Part shown: positions 1-7,570 of the stretch, piece after piece
How the letters are laid out: each line of letters begins with the position of its first letter
Position numbering within the stretch: the stretch's first letter is position 1
DNA from: Caballeronia sp.
Lineage (GTDB): Bacteria > Pseudomonadota > Gammaproteobacteria > Burkholderiales > Burkholderiaceae
Reading direction: 5' to 3'
DNA: 41,477 nt
Assembly (NCBI RefSeq): GCF_028292365.1
Contig: NZ_JAQGMM010000433.1
Location: forward strand, 1-41,477
Notes under the pieces: model-generated
Told to the model about the DNA's origin: nothing
Database searches by the model: none
Seen by the model: only the letters and a program-made list of their open reading frames with translations
Made by a program: the position numbers and the translations under genes

Positions 1-1169
1 GCCGCCCGCTTCACTTCATCAAGTGACGGAAAGGTCGGTGCAACGCGCAGATGCCGGTCCCGTGGATCGAGACCATGAGGGAACGCAGCGCCTGCCGGCG
101 TCATCGCAATACCGGCGTCGGCGGCCAGCGCGACCGTGCGTTTAGCGAGACCATCGGGGCTGTAGAGGCTGATGAAATAGCCCCCTTGCGGCTCGGTCCA
201 GGACACGCCCGGAAGATCCGCAAGGATCTCGGCGAAGGTCGTCGTCATGGCGTCAAACTTGGGTCGCAACAGCGCGCGATGCCGCTCCATCAATCCCTCC
301 AATGCCTGCCGGTCCCGCAAAAACCGTACGTGCCGAAGTTGATTGAGTTTGTCCGGCCCAATGGTCCTGATACCCGAACAACGCTGCCACCAGTCGATGT
401 TACGGCGCGACGATGCAACGAACGCCAGCGCAGCGCCCGCAATCGTAATCTTGGACAGCGACGCGAACACCAGCGCCCGATCCGGATGCCCTGCCGCCGC
501 GCAAGCGTCGATCATGTTCAACGTGGTGTGCTTCTGCTCAGTCAGGTGATGGAACCGGTACGCGTCGTCCCAGAACAAGCGAAAGTCGGGGGCGGCTGTT
601 GGCATCGAGGCGAGACGGTGAATCGTATCGGCGGAGTAGATTTCGCCGGTTGGGTTGCTATAGAGCGGCACGCACCAGATGCCCTTGATGGCCGGATCGC
701 CGGCGACCTGTGCTTCGACAAAATCCATATCAGGGCCATTGCCGGTTAGCGGCACCGGGATCATGCGCACGCCAAGCGCCGCGCAGATCGAGAAATGGCG
801 GTCATATCCCGGCACGGGGCAAAGGAACGCGACGTCGCCCTCATTGCGCCACGGCTTGCCGTCAGCCATGCCATGCAGGATGGCAAACGCCATGGCGTCA
901 TGCATCAACTCAAGACTGGAATTCCCCGCCGCCACCACCTGCTCGACAGCAGTCCCAAGCAGATCGGCGCCGAGTTCACGTGCTTCGGGCAGACCCAGGG
1001 CATGACCATAATTACGGCAATCGATACCATCGCGCGACATGAATTCGCCCGCTTTCAGCGCGTTGGCCAGTGCATCCGAGGAGAGATCAAGTTGTTCCGA
1101 CGACGGCTTTCCGCGCGTCATATCGATTTTTATCCCGAGCTTCCTGAAATCATCGTAGGTCATCGACAT
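1..1169 (-). CDS. Type Ic aspartate aminotransferase-like PLP enzyme (partial, 3' end outside window)
   Basis: The minus strand reads open from an ATG at 1169 to the window edge, giving 389 residues; the C-terminal few tens of residues are missing. The protein begins MSMTYDDFRKLGIKIDMTRG and continues with a GKPSSEQLDLS segment. I recognise this N-terminus from the Asp_aminotransf family (PF12897), the type Ic aspartate aminotransferases of the Corynebacterium AspT kind. The likely PLP-binding lysine is in FASLSKIT, and SNPTGEIYS and the WDDAYRFHH segment match fold-type I cofactor contacts. The expected reaction is transamination between aspartate (or a similar amino acid) and 2-oxoglutarate in the cytoplasm. 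A GGAAAAG stretch about 6 bases before the start is a plausible ribosome site; a second in-frame ATG lies two codons in. It is divergent from a LysR gene 127 bp away, which may regulate it. Family is fairly sure, substrate is not. Confidence 0.85.
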   Translation of the reverse strand, partial: MSMTYDDFRKLGIKIDMTRGKPSSEQLDLSSDALANALKAGEFMSRDGIDCRNYGHALGLPEARELGADLLGTAVEQVVAAGNSSLELMHDAMAFAILHGMADGKPWRNEGDVAFLCPVPGYDRHFSICAALGVRMIPVPLTGNGPDMDFVEAQVAGDPAIKGIWCVPLYSNPTGEIYSADTIHRLASMPTAAPDFRLFWDDAYRFHHLTEQKHTTLNMIDACAAAGHPDRALVFASLSKITIAGAALAFVASSRRNIDWWQRCSGIRTIGPDKLNQLRHVRFLRDRQALEGLMERHRALLRPKFDAMTTTFAEILADLPGVSWTEPQGGYFISLYSPDGLAKRTVALAADAGIAMTPAGAAFPHGLDPRDRHLRVAPTFPSLDEVKRA

Positions 1170-1296
1170 CGTTTCTTTTCCGTCGTTTTCGCGTTGAGGG
1201 ACGCCCAGTATGCAAGGCCCACCGGATTCAGGAAAGCGAGTTATATTGAAGACTTCGTTCAGTTTTTCTGATGCCTTCGACACCCCTCCGACACCC

Positions 1297-2148
1297 ATGA
1301 AAACCTTCGACCTCGATGCGCTCTCCATGTTCGTTGCCGTTGCCGATACAGGCAGCTTCCTGCGCGGCGCAGCACTCGTGCATCGTTCCCAATCCGCCGT
1401 CAGTATGCAGATCAAGTCGCTGGAGGCGTCGCTGGGGAAGTCCTTGTTCTTACGCAAACCGCGCAATCTCACGCTGACGCAGGACGGCCATGTACTGCTC
1501 GCCTATGCGCGCCGGTTGCTTGCCTTGCGCGACGAAGCCTGGGCATCCATTGTTCGCCCGGACGTCAGGGGGCGGGTGGCAATTGGAGTACCGGACGACT
1601 ACGCATCGTCTCTCCTGCCCTCCGTGTTGAGAAAATTTTCTGCGACTTACCCCAAGGTCGAGATCCAGGTGATCGGCATGCCGAGCAATGCGCTGGCGCC
1701 GCTCATCAAGGAAGGCAAGATCGATCTCGCGTGCATGACACGGATGAAGGGCTTGAGTGGTGACTTCATCCGGCTCGAACCGATGGTCTGGGCCGGTTGC
1801 GCGGTCGGCAACGAAGTATGGAAGGAACGGCCGTTGCCCATTGCCGTCTTCGCACCGGGCAGCGTTGCGCGGTCCAAGGCGATCCACGCGCTGGAACGGG
1901 CGAAGATCAGCTATCGCACGTCGTACGAAAGCCCGAGCCTGCTGGGCCTTTTCAGCATGGTCGAAGCGGGGCTTGCGATTGCCCCCCTGTCCCGATGCAG
2001 CATTCCTGAACGGTTTGTCCAACTCGGCAGCGCGGACGGCCTGCCTGCCCTGCCGGACCTGGAAATCGTGCTCGCGCGCAGCGCGGGATCGAACCGGCCG
2101 CCCTGTGATTTTTTAGCGGAACAGATCCTGACTGACTTGCGAATCTAA
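1297..2148 (+). CDS. LysR-family transcriptional regulator
   Basis: A 283-residue protein beginning MKTFDLDALSMFVAVADTGS. The N-terminal winged helix-turn-helix (about residues 1-60: SFLRGAALVHRSQSAVSMQI, then LEASLGKSLFLRKPRNLTLT) is typical of LysR regulators, and the remainder is a periplasmic-binding-like effector domain. The open frame extends 29 codons upstream to 1210, but that part (rich in S, F and P) does not look like LysR sequence, and the ATG at 1297 starts exactly where the family does. It is transcribed away from the aminotransferase at 1-1169, the usual arrangement for a LysR regulator and its target. Effector unknown. It is slightly short for the family (usually 290-310) but looks complete. 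Confidence 0.9.
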   Translation: MKTFDLDALSMFVAVADTGSFLRGAALVHRSQSAVSMQIKSLEASLGKSLFLRKPRNLTLTQDGHVLLAYARRLLALRDEAWASIVRPDVRGRVAIGVPDDYASSLLPSVLRKFSATYPKVEIQVIGMPSNALAPLIKEGKIDLACMTRMKGLSGDFIRLEPMVWAGCAVGNEVWKERPLPIAVFAPGSVARSKAIHALERAKISYRTSYESPSLLGLFSMVEAGLAIAPLSRCSIPERFVQLGSADGLPALPDLEIVLARSAGSNRPPCDFLAEQILTDLRI

Positions 2149-2193
2149 GCTGCTGCGAAACAATGCGGTCAGCTAACCGAACTATTCGAACTG

Positions 2194-5100
2194 TTATGCG
2201 CGGACCGCCTTCGGCTTCGTCCACCCCCTGCACGCAAACTCTTCAAATCCTTCAACGGGCAAAGGCCGGCAAAAATAGAAACCTTGATAAGCATGACAGC
2301 CGGCGCCGGCCAGGAAGTCGCGTTGCTCTTCGGTCTCCACGCCCTCGGCGATCACCCCCAAGCCCAGGCTTTGCGCCAGCGCGACAATCGTCCGGGCAAT
2401 CGCCGCATCGTTCGGATCGATGAGCACGTCGCGCACGAATGACTGATCGATTTTCAATTGATCCAGAGGCAAGCGCTTCAAATACGAAAGCGACGAATAG
2501 CCAATACCGAAATCGTCGAGTGAAAAAACCACGCCCCGGGCCTTGAGTGCATGCATCTTTTCAATGATGTCCTGCACGTTGTCCACCAGCACGCTCTCGG
2601 TCAGTTCCAGCTTCAGCCGGTCAGGGTTGGCGCCCGTTCGACGGATGACGTTCAACACCTTGGCCACGAAGTCAGGCTCGCGGAACTGCTGCGCGCTGAC
2701 ATTGACTGCGATCGTCAGGTGGGACATGTCGGGCCGCATGGCCCACAACGCCAGTTGAGTACATGCGGTTTCGAGCACCCAGTTGCCCAACGCCAGGATC
2801 ATCCCGGTCTCTTCAGCGAGGTGAATGAAATCGGCTGGCGGCACCAGACCGCGCTGGGGATGCTGCCAACGCACGAGTGCTTCGGCTCCAACGACTTTGT
2901 CCCCGTCGAGCACCTGCGCCTGGTAATGCAGCACGAACTGATTGCCCTCTATGGCCTTCCGCAAACCCGCCTCGAGCGCCGCCCGTTCCACTACCACGGT
3001 CTGCATGGCCGGGTCGAAGAAACACAGTGCGTTGCGCCCCAGTTCCTTCGACTTGTACATGGCGAGGTCCGCCTGTTTCAGGAGTTCGTCGATGGACGTC
3101 TGGTAGCCCCGGAACACGGTTGCGCCAATGCTGGCCGTACTGCGGTAATCGATGTCATCAAGCTGGTACGACTTGCCGAGAACATCGAGGATGATTTCGC
3201 CCACGCCTTCTGTCTGGCTGGCCGCTTCCTGCCACGTTTCATGCAGGCTGCCGAGCACCACCACGAACTCGTCGCCTCCAACCCGCGCCACGGTATCGCC
3301 CTCACGTACGCTGGCAGCCAGCCGCTGCGCCACTTGTTGAAGCAGCAGGTCTCCTTTGTCGTGGCCCAGGGTGTCGTTGAGCGTCTTGAAGTGATCCAGG
3401 TCGATGAACAGCAACGCCCCGCACGCACCACTTCGTGCGCTGAGCGTAATGGCCTGCGTCAGGCGATCCAGCAGCAACGTGCGGTTGGGCAAACGCGTGA
3501 GGGCATCGAAGAAAGCCAGCTCCTTGATGCGCTCTTCCGCGATCTTGCGTTCGGTAATGTCGTGATGCGTGCCCACATAGTGACTGACGACTCCGCCTTC
3601 GCCCGTCACCGCCGAGATCGTCAGCCATTTCGGATAGACCTCACCATTCTTGCGACGCCCCCAGATCTCACCTTGCCAGCCACCCATGCGGTGAATCGTC
3701 TCCCACATCTCGCCGAAAAATCCTTCGTCGTGATGATGCGAGCGGAGCAGTCGAGGTGTCTGGCCCACCGCCTCTTCAGCCGTGTAACCGGTGCACTCGG
3801 TGAACGCTGAATTGACCCGCAGGATGGTGTTGGTGGCATCGGTGACCATCATGGCTTCGAGCGAGTCGAAGGCGACCGCCGCAATCCGCAATTCGGCCTC
3901 GACCTGCTTGCGGTCGGTGATGTCGCGTCCGCTGGTCCGGAACCCCGTCAATACGCCTTTGGCGTCGGTGATCGGAACCCAGGAAACGGACAGCCAGACC
4001 AGCGTCCCGTCCTTGCGAACGCAGCGGAATTCGAGGTCGTCGCCGCGAGAGCCCTGGAGTCCCCTCAGGAACTCGGGAGCGACGCGGGCCATATCGTCGG
4101 GATGAATCAGCGTGCCGGCGAGATCGGGCATGGCCATGCATTCGTCGACGGTATAGCCGGTGTATTCCTTAACCGATGGATTGATCCAGCGCGGCTTGCC
4201 ATCCGTTCCCCACCAGACTTCCCAGTTGACCGTGCAGTCCGCGATGGCCCGGAATTTCTCTTCACTCTCGCGCAACTCGCGGGTCATCTTGGAGGCCAGC
4301 CGCATCGCGCGACCGCGGCCGGTGACCATCAGCCACGCGAGGAGCGCCAGCAGCAGGCTCAGACCCGTGCCGGTGACCGCGATCAGTACTTCGGCGTTAC
4401 GGCCGAAACGGCCCTTGAAGTCGTCGAGGGTCCTCATCGAGAGCGTCCAGTCATGCCCTCCAACCACCAGGTATTCACTGGCTGAAATGAGCGGCGGCCG
4501 ATGCTGCTCTTCAGCGGCACGGGAACGATACAGCAAGGCCGCGGTGGACGGCTCGACGCCGTCGTAGATCGCTAACGCGAGGCCGGGCAGCGTATCGCCA
4601 TAAAGACTGGCGATGACATCGTGCATGCGAAACGACGCGTACACCCAGCCGGCAAGATGCGCGCGACGCTCGGCGACGCCGTCGTGCGACTGGCCCCGGG
4701 TATAGATAGGCAAGTACATGATGAAGGCGGGTTTTGCATCCGGCCCGACGTCCACGCCGAGGCGGACTTTTCCAGAAACCGCCACCATGCCGGAATCGCG
4801 TGCCTTCTCCATGGCCTGCCGCCGCACAGGATCGGCCCAGGGATCTACTCCGAGCGGGGCGCGGTTGCTGAGCGCGGACGGTTCGCGCTGGATGATCGGC
4901 GCGTAGTTCTCCCGCAGGCCCTGCGGCTGGATGGTATAGCCGGTAAAACCCAACTGACGCATCGCGGCAATATGAGCGTTTCTTCGCGCCGCCGGCACCC
5001 AGTCGATAACCCCAATGGTCTGGATGCCGGAAAAATTGGCGTCGAGATTGAGCGCGCTGACGTAGTCGCGGAAGTTGTCGCGGTCCATCTGGTCGGTGGC

Positions 5101-5310
5101 CGCGAACAGGCCCTGCACACCGCGCAGCATCTGTTCATAAGTCGACATGCGCTGTTCGACGCGGCTGACCACGTCGCCCAGTGAAAAATTGAACTGGGAG
5201 AGTAACTCGTTGTGGGAAGCTTGCCGCTCGTGATCCCAGACGATCCACGTGACGCCGAGTGCGGCGGACAAGATCAGCAGGGGCAGCAATACCAGGCGAG
5301 CCCAGGTCAC
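2194..5310 (-). CDS. CHASE-PAS-PAS-GGDEF-EAL membrane c-di-GMP signalling protein
   Basis: A 1038-residue sensor enzyme. Transmembrane helix 1 is about residues 6-25, a CHASE-type periplasmic sensor about 60-260 (PAFIMYLPIYTRG is characteristic), helix 2 about 307-330, PAS domains about 345-465 and 470-590, then GGDEF and EAL domains. The GGDEF motif is intact (residues 678-682) with an RxxD inhibitory site five residues before it (REGD, 669-672), so diguanylate cyclase activity with product inhibition is expected. The EAL motif (810-812, EALVRW) and the DDFGIGYSSL loop are present, so phosphodiesterase activity is also plausible; the net direction cannot be told. The start is a GTG overlapping the TGA of the upstream solute-binding gene (GTGA) and has no good ribosome site of its own, so translational coupling is likely. 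Confidence 0.95.
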   Translation of the reverse strand: MTWARLVLLPLLILSAALGVTWIVWDHERQASHNELLSQFNFSLGDVVSRVEQRMSTYEQMLRGVQGLFAATDQMDRDNFRDYVSALNLDANFSGIQTIGVIDWVPAARRNAHIAAMRQLGFTGYTIQPQGLRENYAPIIQREPSALSNRAPLGVDPWADPVRRQAMEKARDSGMVAVSGKVRLGVDVGPDAKPAFIMYLPIYTRGQSHDGVAERRAHLAGWVYASFRMHDVIASLYGDTLPGLALAIYDGVEPSTAALLYRSRAAEEQHRPPLISASEYLVVGGHDWTLSMRTLDDFKGRFGRNAEVLIAVTGTGLSLLLALLAWLMVTGRGRAMRLASKMTRELRESEEKFRAIADCTVNWEVWWGTDGKPRWINPSVKEYTGYTVDECMAMPDLAGTLIHPDDMARVAPEFLRGLQGSRGDDLEFRCVRKDGTLVWLSVSWVPITDAKGVLTGFRTSGRDITDRKQVEAELRIAAVAFDSLEAMMVTDATNTILRVNSAFTECTGYTAEEAVGQTPRLLRSHHHDEGFFGEMWETIHRMGGWQGEIWGRRKNGEVYPKWLTISAVTGEGGVVSHYVGTHHDITERKIAEERIKELAFFDALTRLPNRTLLLDRLTQAITLSARSGACGALLFIDLDHFKTLNDTLGHDKGDLLLQQVAQRLAASVREGDTVARVGGDEFVVVLGSLHETWQEAASQTEGVGEIILDVLGKSYQLDDIDYRSTASIGATVFRGYQTSIDELLKQADLAMYKSKELGRNALCFFDPAMQTVVVERAALEAGLRKAIEGNQFVLHYQAQVLDGDKVVGAEALVRWQHPQRGLVPPADFIHLAEETGMILALGNWVLETACTQLALWAMRPDMSHLTIAVNVSAQQFREPDFVAKVLNVIRRTGANPDRLKLELTESVLVDNVQDIIEKMHALKARGVVFSLDDFGIGYSSLSYLKRLPLDQLKIDQSFVRDVLIDPNDAAIARTIVALAQSLGLGVIAEGVETEEQRDFLAGAGCHAYQGFYFCRPLPVEGFEEFACRGWTKPKAVRA

Positions 5311-6101
5311 GGAGGTGCCTGGAAATCGACCATGGATTTAGCCAGATCGGGTTTGAAATACTTCTCGAAAATACGCAGCACGGTTCCGTCCGCGCGCATC
5401 TCGTTCACCAGCGCGCGCCACTTGTCCTGCTCGGCGGGTGACAGCGCCTTCTTTGACATGATCAGGCCATGCGGTATGGCGGGATCGTTGAACTCAATGA
5501 TGGCGGTGACATCGCGGATCTTCTTTTCGTCGAGCGCGGGGTAATCGAAGGGCTCCATGATCATGCCCTGGATACGCTGGTGGATCAGCGCCTCGTAGAG
5601 CGGCGCCAGGCCGCCGGCCTGGCTGACGCGGTTCTCCGCCGCGAGCGTGTCGACCAGCTTGTTGGCGGAGTCGCTGTAGCGGAAGCTGCGGATCACGCCC
5701 AGTTGAAACTGGTCGCTGCGCTCGAAATCGGCAAGCTGATGCATGCCCGCGTCCTTGCGCACCAGCAAATAGTATTTGTTGCTGAAGTACCAGGCGAACG
5801 AAGCGAAGCGGTTGCGCTCGGCGTTGGCAATGCCGGACAAACTGAAATCGAGTGCGCCGGATTCGATCAATTGCCAGATGCGCGCCCGCGACATCAGGCT
5901 GACGGTAATCTGGCAGCCGCTGCGGCGGATCAGTTCGTCGGCGAAATCTTTATCGATACCCGTGTCGGTATCGGCGGAATAAAGCAGGCCGTGGTCGTGC
6001 AGCGCAAGCGTGAAGGGACGTGTGCAATCGGGACCTGCCGCGACCGCACGGCCGAGGCATAACATCACCAGTAGCAAGCCGCCCAGAGTGTGTCGGATCA
6101 C
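5307..6101 (-). CDS. Periplasmic solute-binding protein, family 3 type
   Basis: About 264 residues from a GTG at 6101. The chosen start gives VIRHTLGGLLLVMLCLGRAV followed by AAG, a normal Sec signal peptide; the frame stays open to another GTG at 6155, which would add 18 unlikely His-rich residues. The mature part matches SBP_bac_3 amino-acid-binding proteins: LALHDHGLLYSADTDTGIDK, DKDFADELIRRSG, GALDFSLSGIANAERN, and a C-terminal segment about the least basal activity of such folds (EMRADGTVLRIFEKY). No ABC permease or ATPase is nearby. Its stop codon overlaps the GTG start of the CHASE-GGDEF-EAL gene, so its likely role is sensory: presenting a ligand to the periplasmic CHASE domain, or being a coexpressed sensor. 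That role is inference. Confidence 0.85.
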   Translation of the reverse strand: MIRHTLGGLLLVMLCLGRAVAAGPDCTRPFTLALHDHGLLYSADTDTGIDKDFADELIRRSGCQITVSLMSRARIWQLIESGALDFSLSGIANAERNRFASFAWYFSNKYYLLVRKDAGMHQLADFERSDQFQLGVIRSFRYSDSANKLVDTLAAENRVSQAGGLAPLYEALIHQRIQGMIMEPFDYPALDEKKIRDVTAIIEFNDPAIPHGLIMSKKALSPAEQDKWRALVNEMRADGTVLRIFEKYFKPDLAKSMVDFQAPP

Positions 6102-6811
6102 AGCGTCGCCATGGTGGTGGAAGTGACTAAGATACAGCCCTCTTTTTATTAACACCGGTCGCGACGGCCTGTTTAGTGATTTTGGCCCTTCAACAACGGG
6201 TTATGCAGGGAGACTTTTTGCACGGCGCCTTTGGCATGCCCTATCTGTCACTTAAAAGACAGAAAATTGCTTATCCAGGCAGTCCCGGCAGGTAACCAGT
6301 TTAGTAAAAAATTGATACTACCCGCGAATTAATGTTACCGGACGCTTATTAAAACTGCAACAGAAGGGAATCGTTTGCGGACCGTGTTGTACCCATTGAT
6401 TTGTACCAGCCCGACTATCCTGGCATTGGATTCCGGCTTGGTGGCGTAGGCTCCGACCTCTGGCCGTTGCTGCACTGAGCCTGCATTAAGCGCCCCAGCG
6501 CCTATCTTACGTGGTGCAAGTGACAGGTTCGTGTGCCCTGCTTTCCGATAATTTTACTTCGCACCCGTCAATCCTCTGACTGAAAATCGGGCTGTCTCGA
6601 CAGTAAACGTATACGGCGCGTATAGGGCGTAAGCGCAGGGAGGGTTTTCCCATTGGAGTCGGATTAAGCACTCGCTACATCCATCAACCTATTTGATGGC
6701 ACTACGCTGACGTTACACAGCTGTGCTATTGCGAAAAGCAAAAATTATCGCAATAGCACAGGACGCGCGATTCGCCTGATTGCGTTGAAGCGAATGCGCG
6801 TTGTACAGGCT
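6102..6811. other. Long intergenic region without a recognisable gene
   Basis: About 710 bases between the start of the solute-binding gene and the stop of the FKBP gene. I see no credible coding frame on either strand. The base composition is visibly more AT-rich than the neighbouring genes. It holds a 7-bp hairpin (CCATCAA at 6681-6687 with TTGATGG at 6693-6699) and the larger 14-bp inverted repeat at 6721-6761. The promoter of the solute-binding/c-di-GMP operon must lie in the low-coordinate part (just above 6101), and the 3' untranslated part of the FKBP transcript in the high-coordinate part. Confidence 0.6.
6721..6761. repeat. Perfect 14-bp inverted repeat, 13-nt loop
   Basis: CTGTGCTATTGCGA at 6721-6734 is the exact reverse complement of TCGCAATAGCACAG at 6748-6761. 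The loop is A-rich (AAAGCAAAAATTA). It lies about 50 bases downstream of the minus-strand FKBP stop codon. Neither side is followed by a run of T, so it is not a standard intrinsic terminator, though it could protect or end that transcript. The left arm also forms CACAGCTGTG with the bases just before it. Confidence 0.7.
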
Positions 6812-7216
6812 CTAGTTGCCGATTTTCAGCAACTCGACTTCAAACGTCAGCGTGCTGTTCGGCGGAATCGGGCCTACGCCGCGTTCGCCGTATGCAGTTG
6901 CCGGCGGACACACGAGTTTGGCCTTGCCGCCAACCTTCATCTTCTGAAGGCCTTGCGTCCAGCACGGGACGACCTGACCGAGCGGGAACGATGCCGGCTG
7001 CCCACGCTTGTACGAGGAGTCGAATTCGGTGCCGTTCGCGAGCGTACCGCGATAGTTGACGGTCACGGTGTCAGCGGCGGTAGGCTGCGCGCCAGTGCCT
7101 TCCTTGATCTGCGTCACGGTGACGCCGGAGGGAAGCGTTTCAGTCGCGCCTGTGGCGGCATAAGCCGATGACGAAGCGATAAAAGCAAGAGTAAGCAGCA
7201 GCGATACTTTTTTCAT
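6812..7216 (-). CDS. FKBP-type peptidyl-prolyl cis-trans isomerase, exported
   Basis: A 134-residue protein with a clear Sec signal peptide (MKKVSLLLTLAFIASSSAYA, cleavage likely after AYA) followed by one FKBP domain: VTVNYRGTLANGTEFDSSYK, FPLGQVVPCWTQGLQKMKVG, KLVCPPATAYGERGVG and the final strand LTFEVELLKIGN. This is the canonical FKBP order, including the VPxWTxGL and AYGxxG segments that line the active pocket. It should catalyse proline isomerisation in the periplasm as a folding helper. Two cysteines (in VVPCW and LVCPP) are near each other in the sequence and could pair. It is monocistronic as far as can be seen, since 350 bases separate it from metE. Confidence 0.93.
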   Translation of the reverse strand: MKKVSLLLTLAFIASSSAYAATGATETLPSGVTVTQIKEGTGAQPTAADTVTVNYRGTLANGTEFDSSYKRGQPASFPLGQVVPCWTQGLQKMKVGGKAKLVCPPATAYGERGVGPIPPNSTLTFEVELLKIGN

Positions 7217-7570
7217 AAGCGTCCAGAGCGTCCCGAAAGGGCGTGGTGAGTAAAGTACAAAGTCAACGAAGCCAAGCCAAATACATTAGCACGGACGGGC
7301 CACGGCATGGCAGAACCGCGCTTCTACGCGGTTCTTTACGGGTAAGCTCGGGTGGACTTCGGTGTGCCGCCGGGGTGCCCCAAGCGGGTCTTCTGCCCGT
7401 TTCGCCGCGCAAGGTCAGATGTGGGATGGCGTCATGGTGATGAGCGTCGCGGAGGGACCGCGGTGCCCACTGAACACTGTCCAGCAGCCGAGGCAAGCTG
7501 GTTAGAAGTCCCAAGCCGCAAGGGTGTGGCCAAGGCCGCCGGTGAAGGTACTAGTGGTGCTGACGGGCGC
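7217..7570. other. GC-rich intergenic region with several stem-loops, no convincing gene
   Basis: This 354-base gap between the stop of the first metE and the start of the FKBP gene (both minus) shows short overlapping frames on both strands but none resembling a protein I know. It contains a 9-bp perfect hairpin at 7312-7335 (AGAACCGCG, loop CTTCTA, CGCGGTTCT), followed by TTTA on the plus strand, and a second hairpin at 7382-7402 (AAGCGGG / CCCGTTT, one G-T pair) with a similar CTTCT loop. Further GC-rich pairable segments follow to about 7560. The metE terminator and FKBP promoter must be here. A structured RNA or the relic of a mobile element are alternatives I cannot decide. Confidence 0.5.
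7312..7335. terminator. Hairpin, possible terminator
   Basis: A 9-bp perfect stem with a 6-nt loop, AGAACCGCG-CTTCTA-CGCGGTTCT, followed on the plus strand only by TTTA. Both neighbouring genes run on the minus strand, where the base run after the stem is TGCC, so it is a weak intrinsic terminator at best. It may instead be one stem of a larger structured RNA. Confidence 0.3.

Noticed and set aside
51-1271. Plus-strand frames across the first kilobase
   Set aside because: The minus strand encodes a clear PLP aminotransferase that runs off the window edge; the plus frames are its shadows.
2551-3810. Plus-strand open frame of 419 codons
   Set aside because: Lies wholly inside the GGDEF-EAL gene on the other strand; long antisense frames are common at this GC content and the translation resembles no family.
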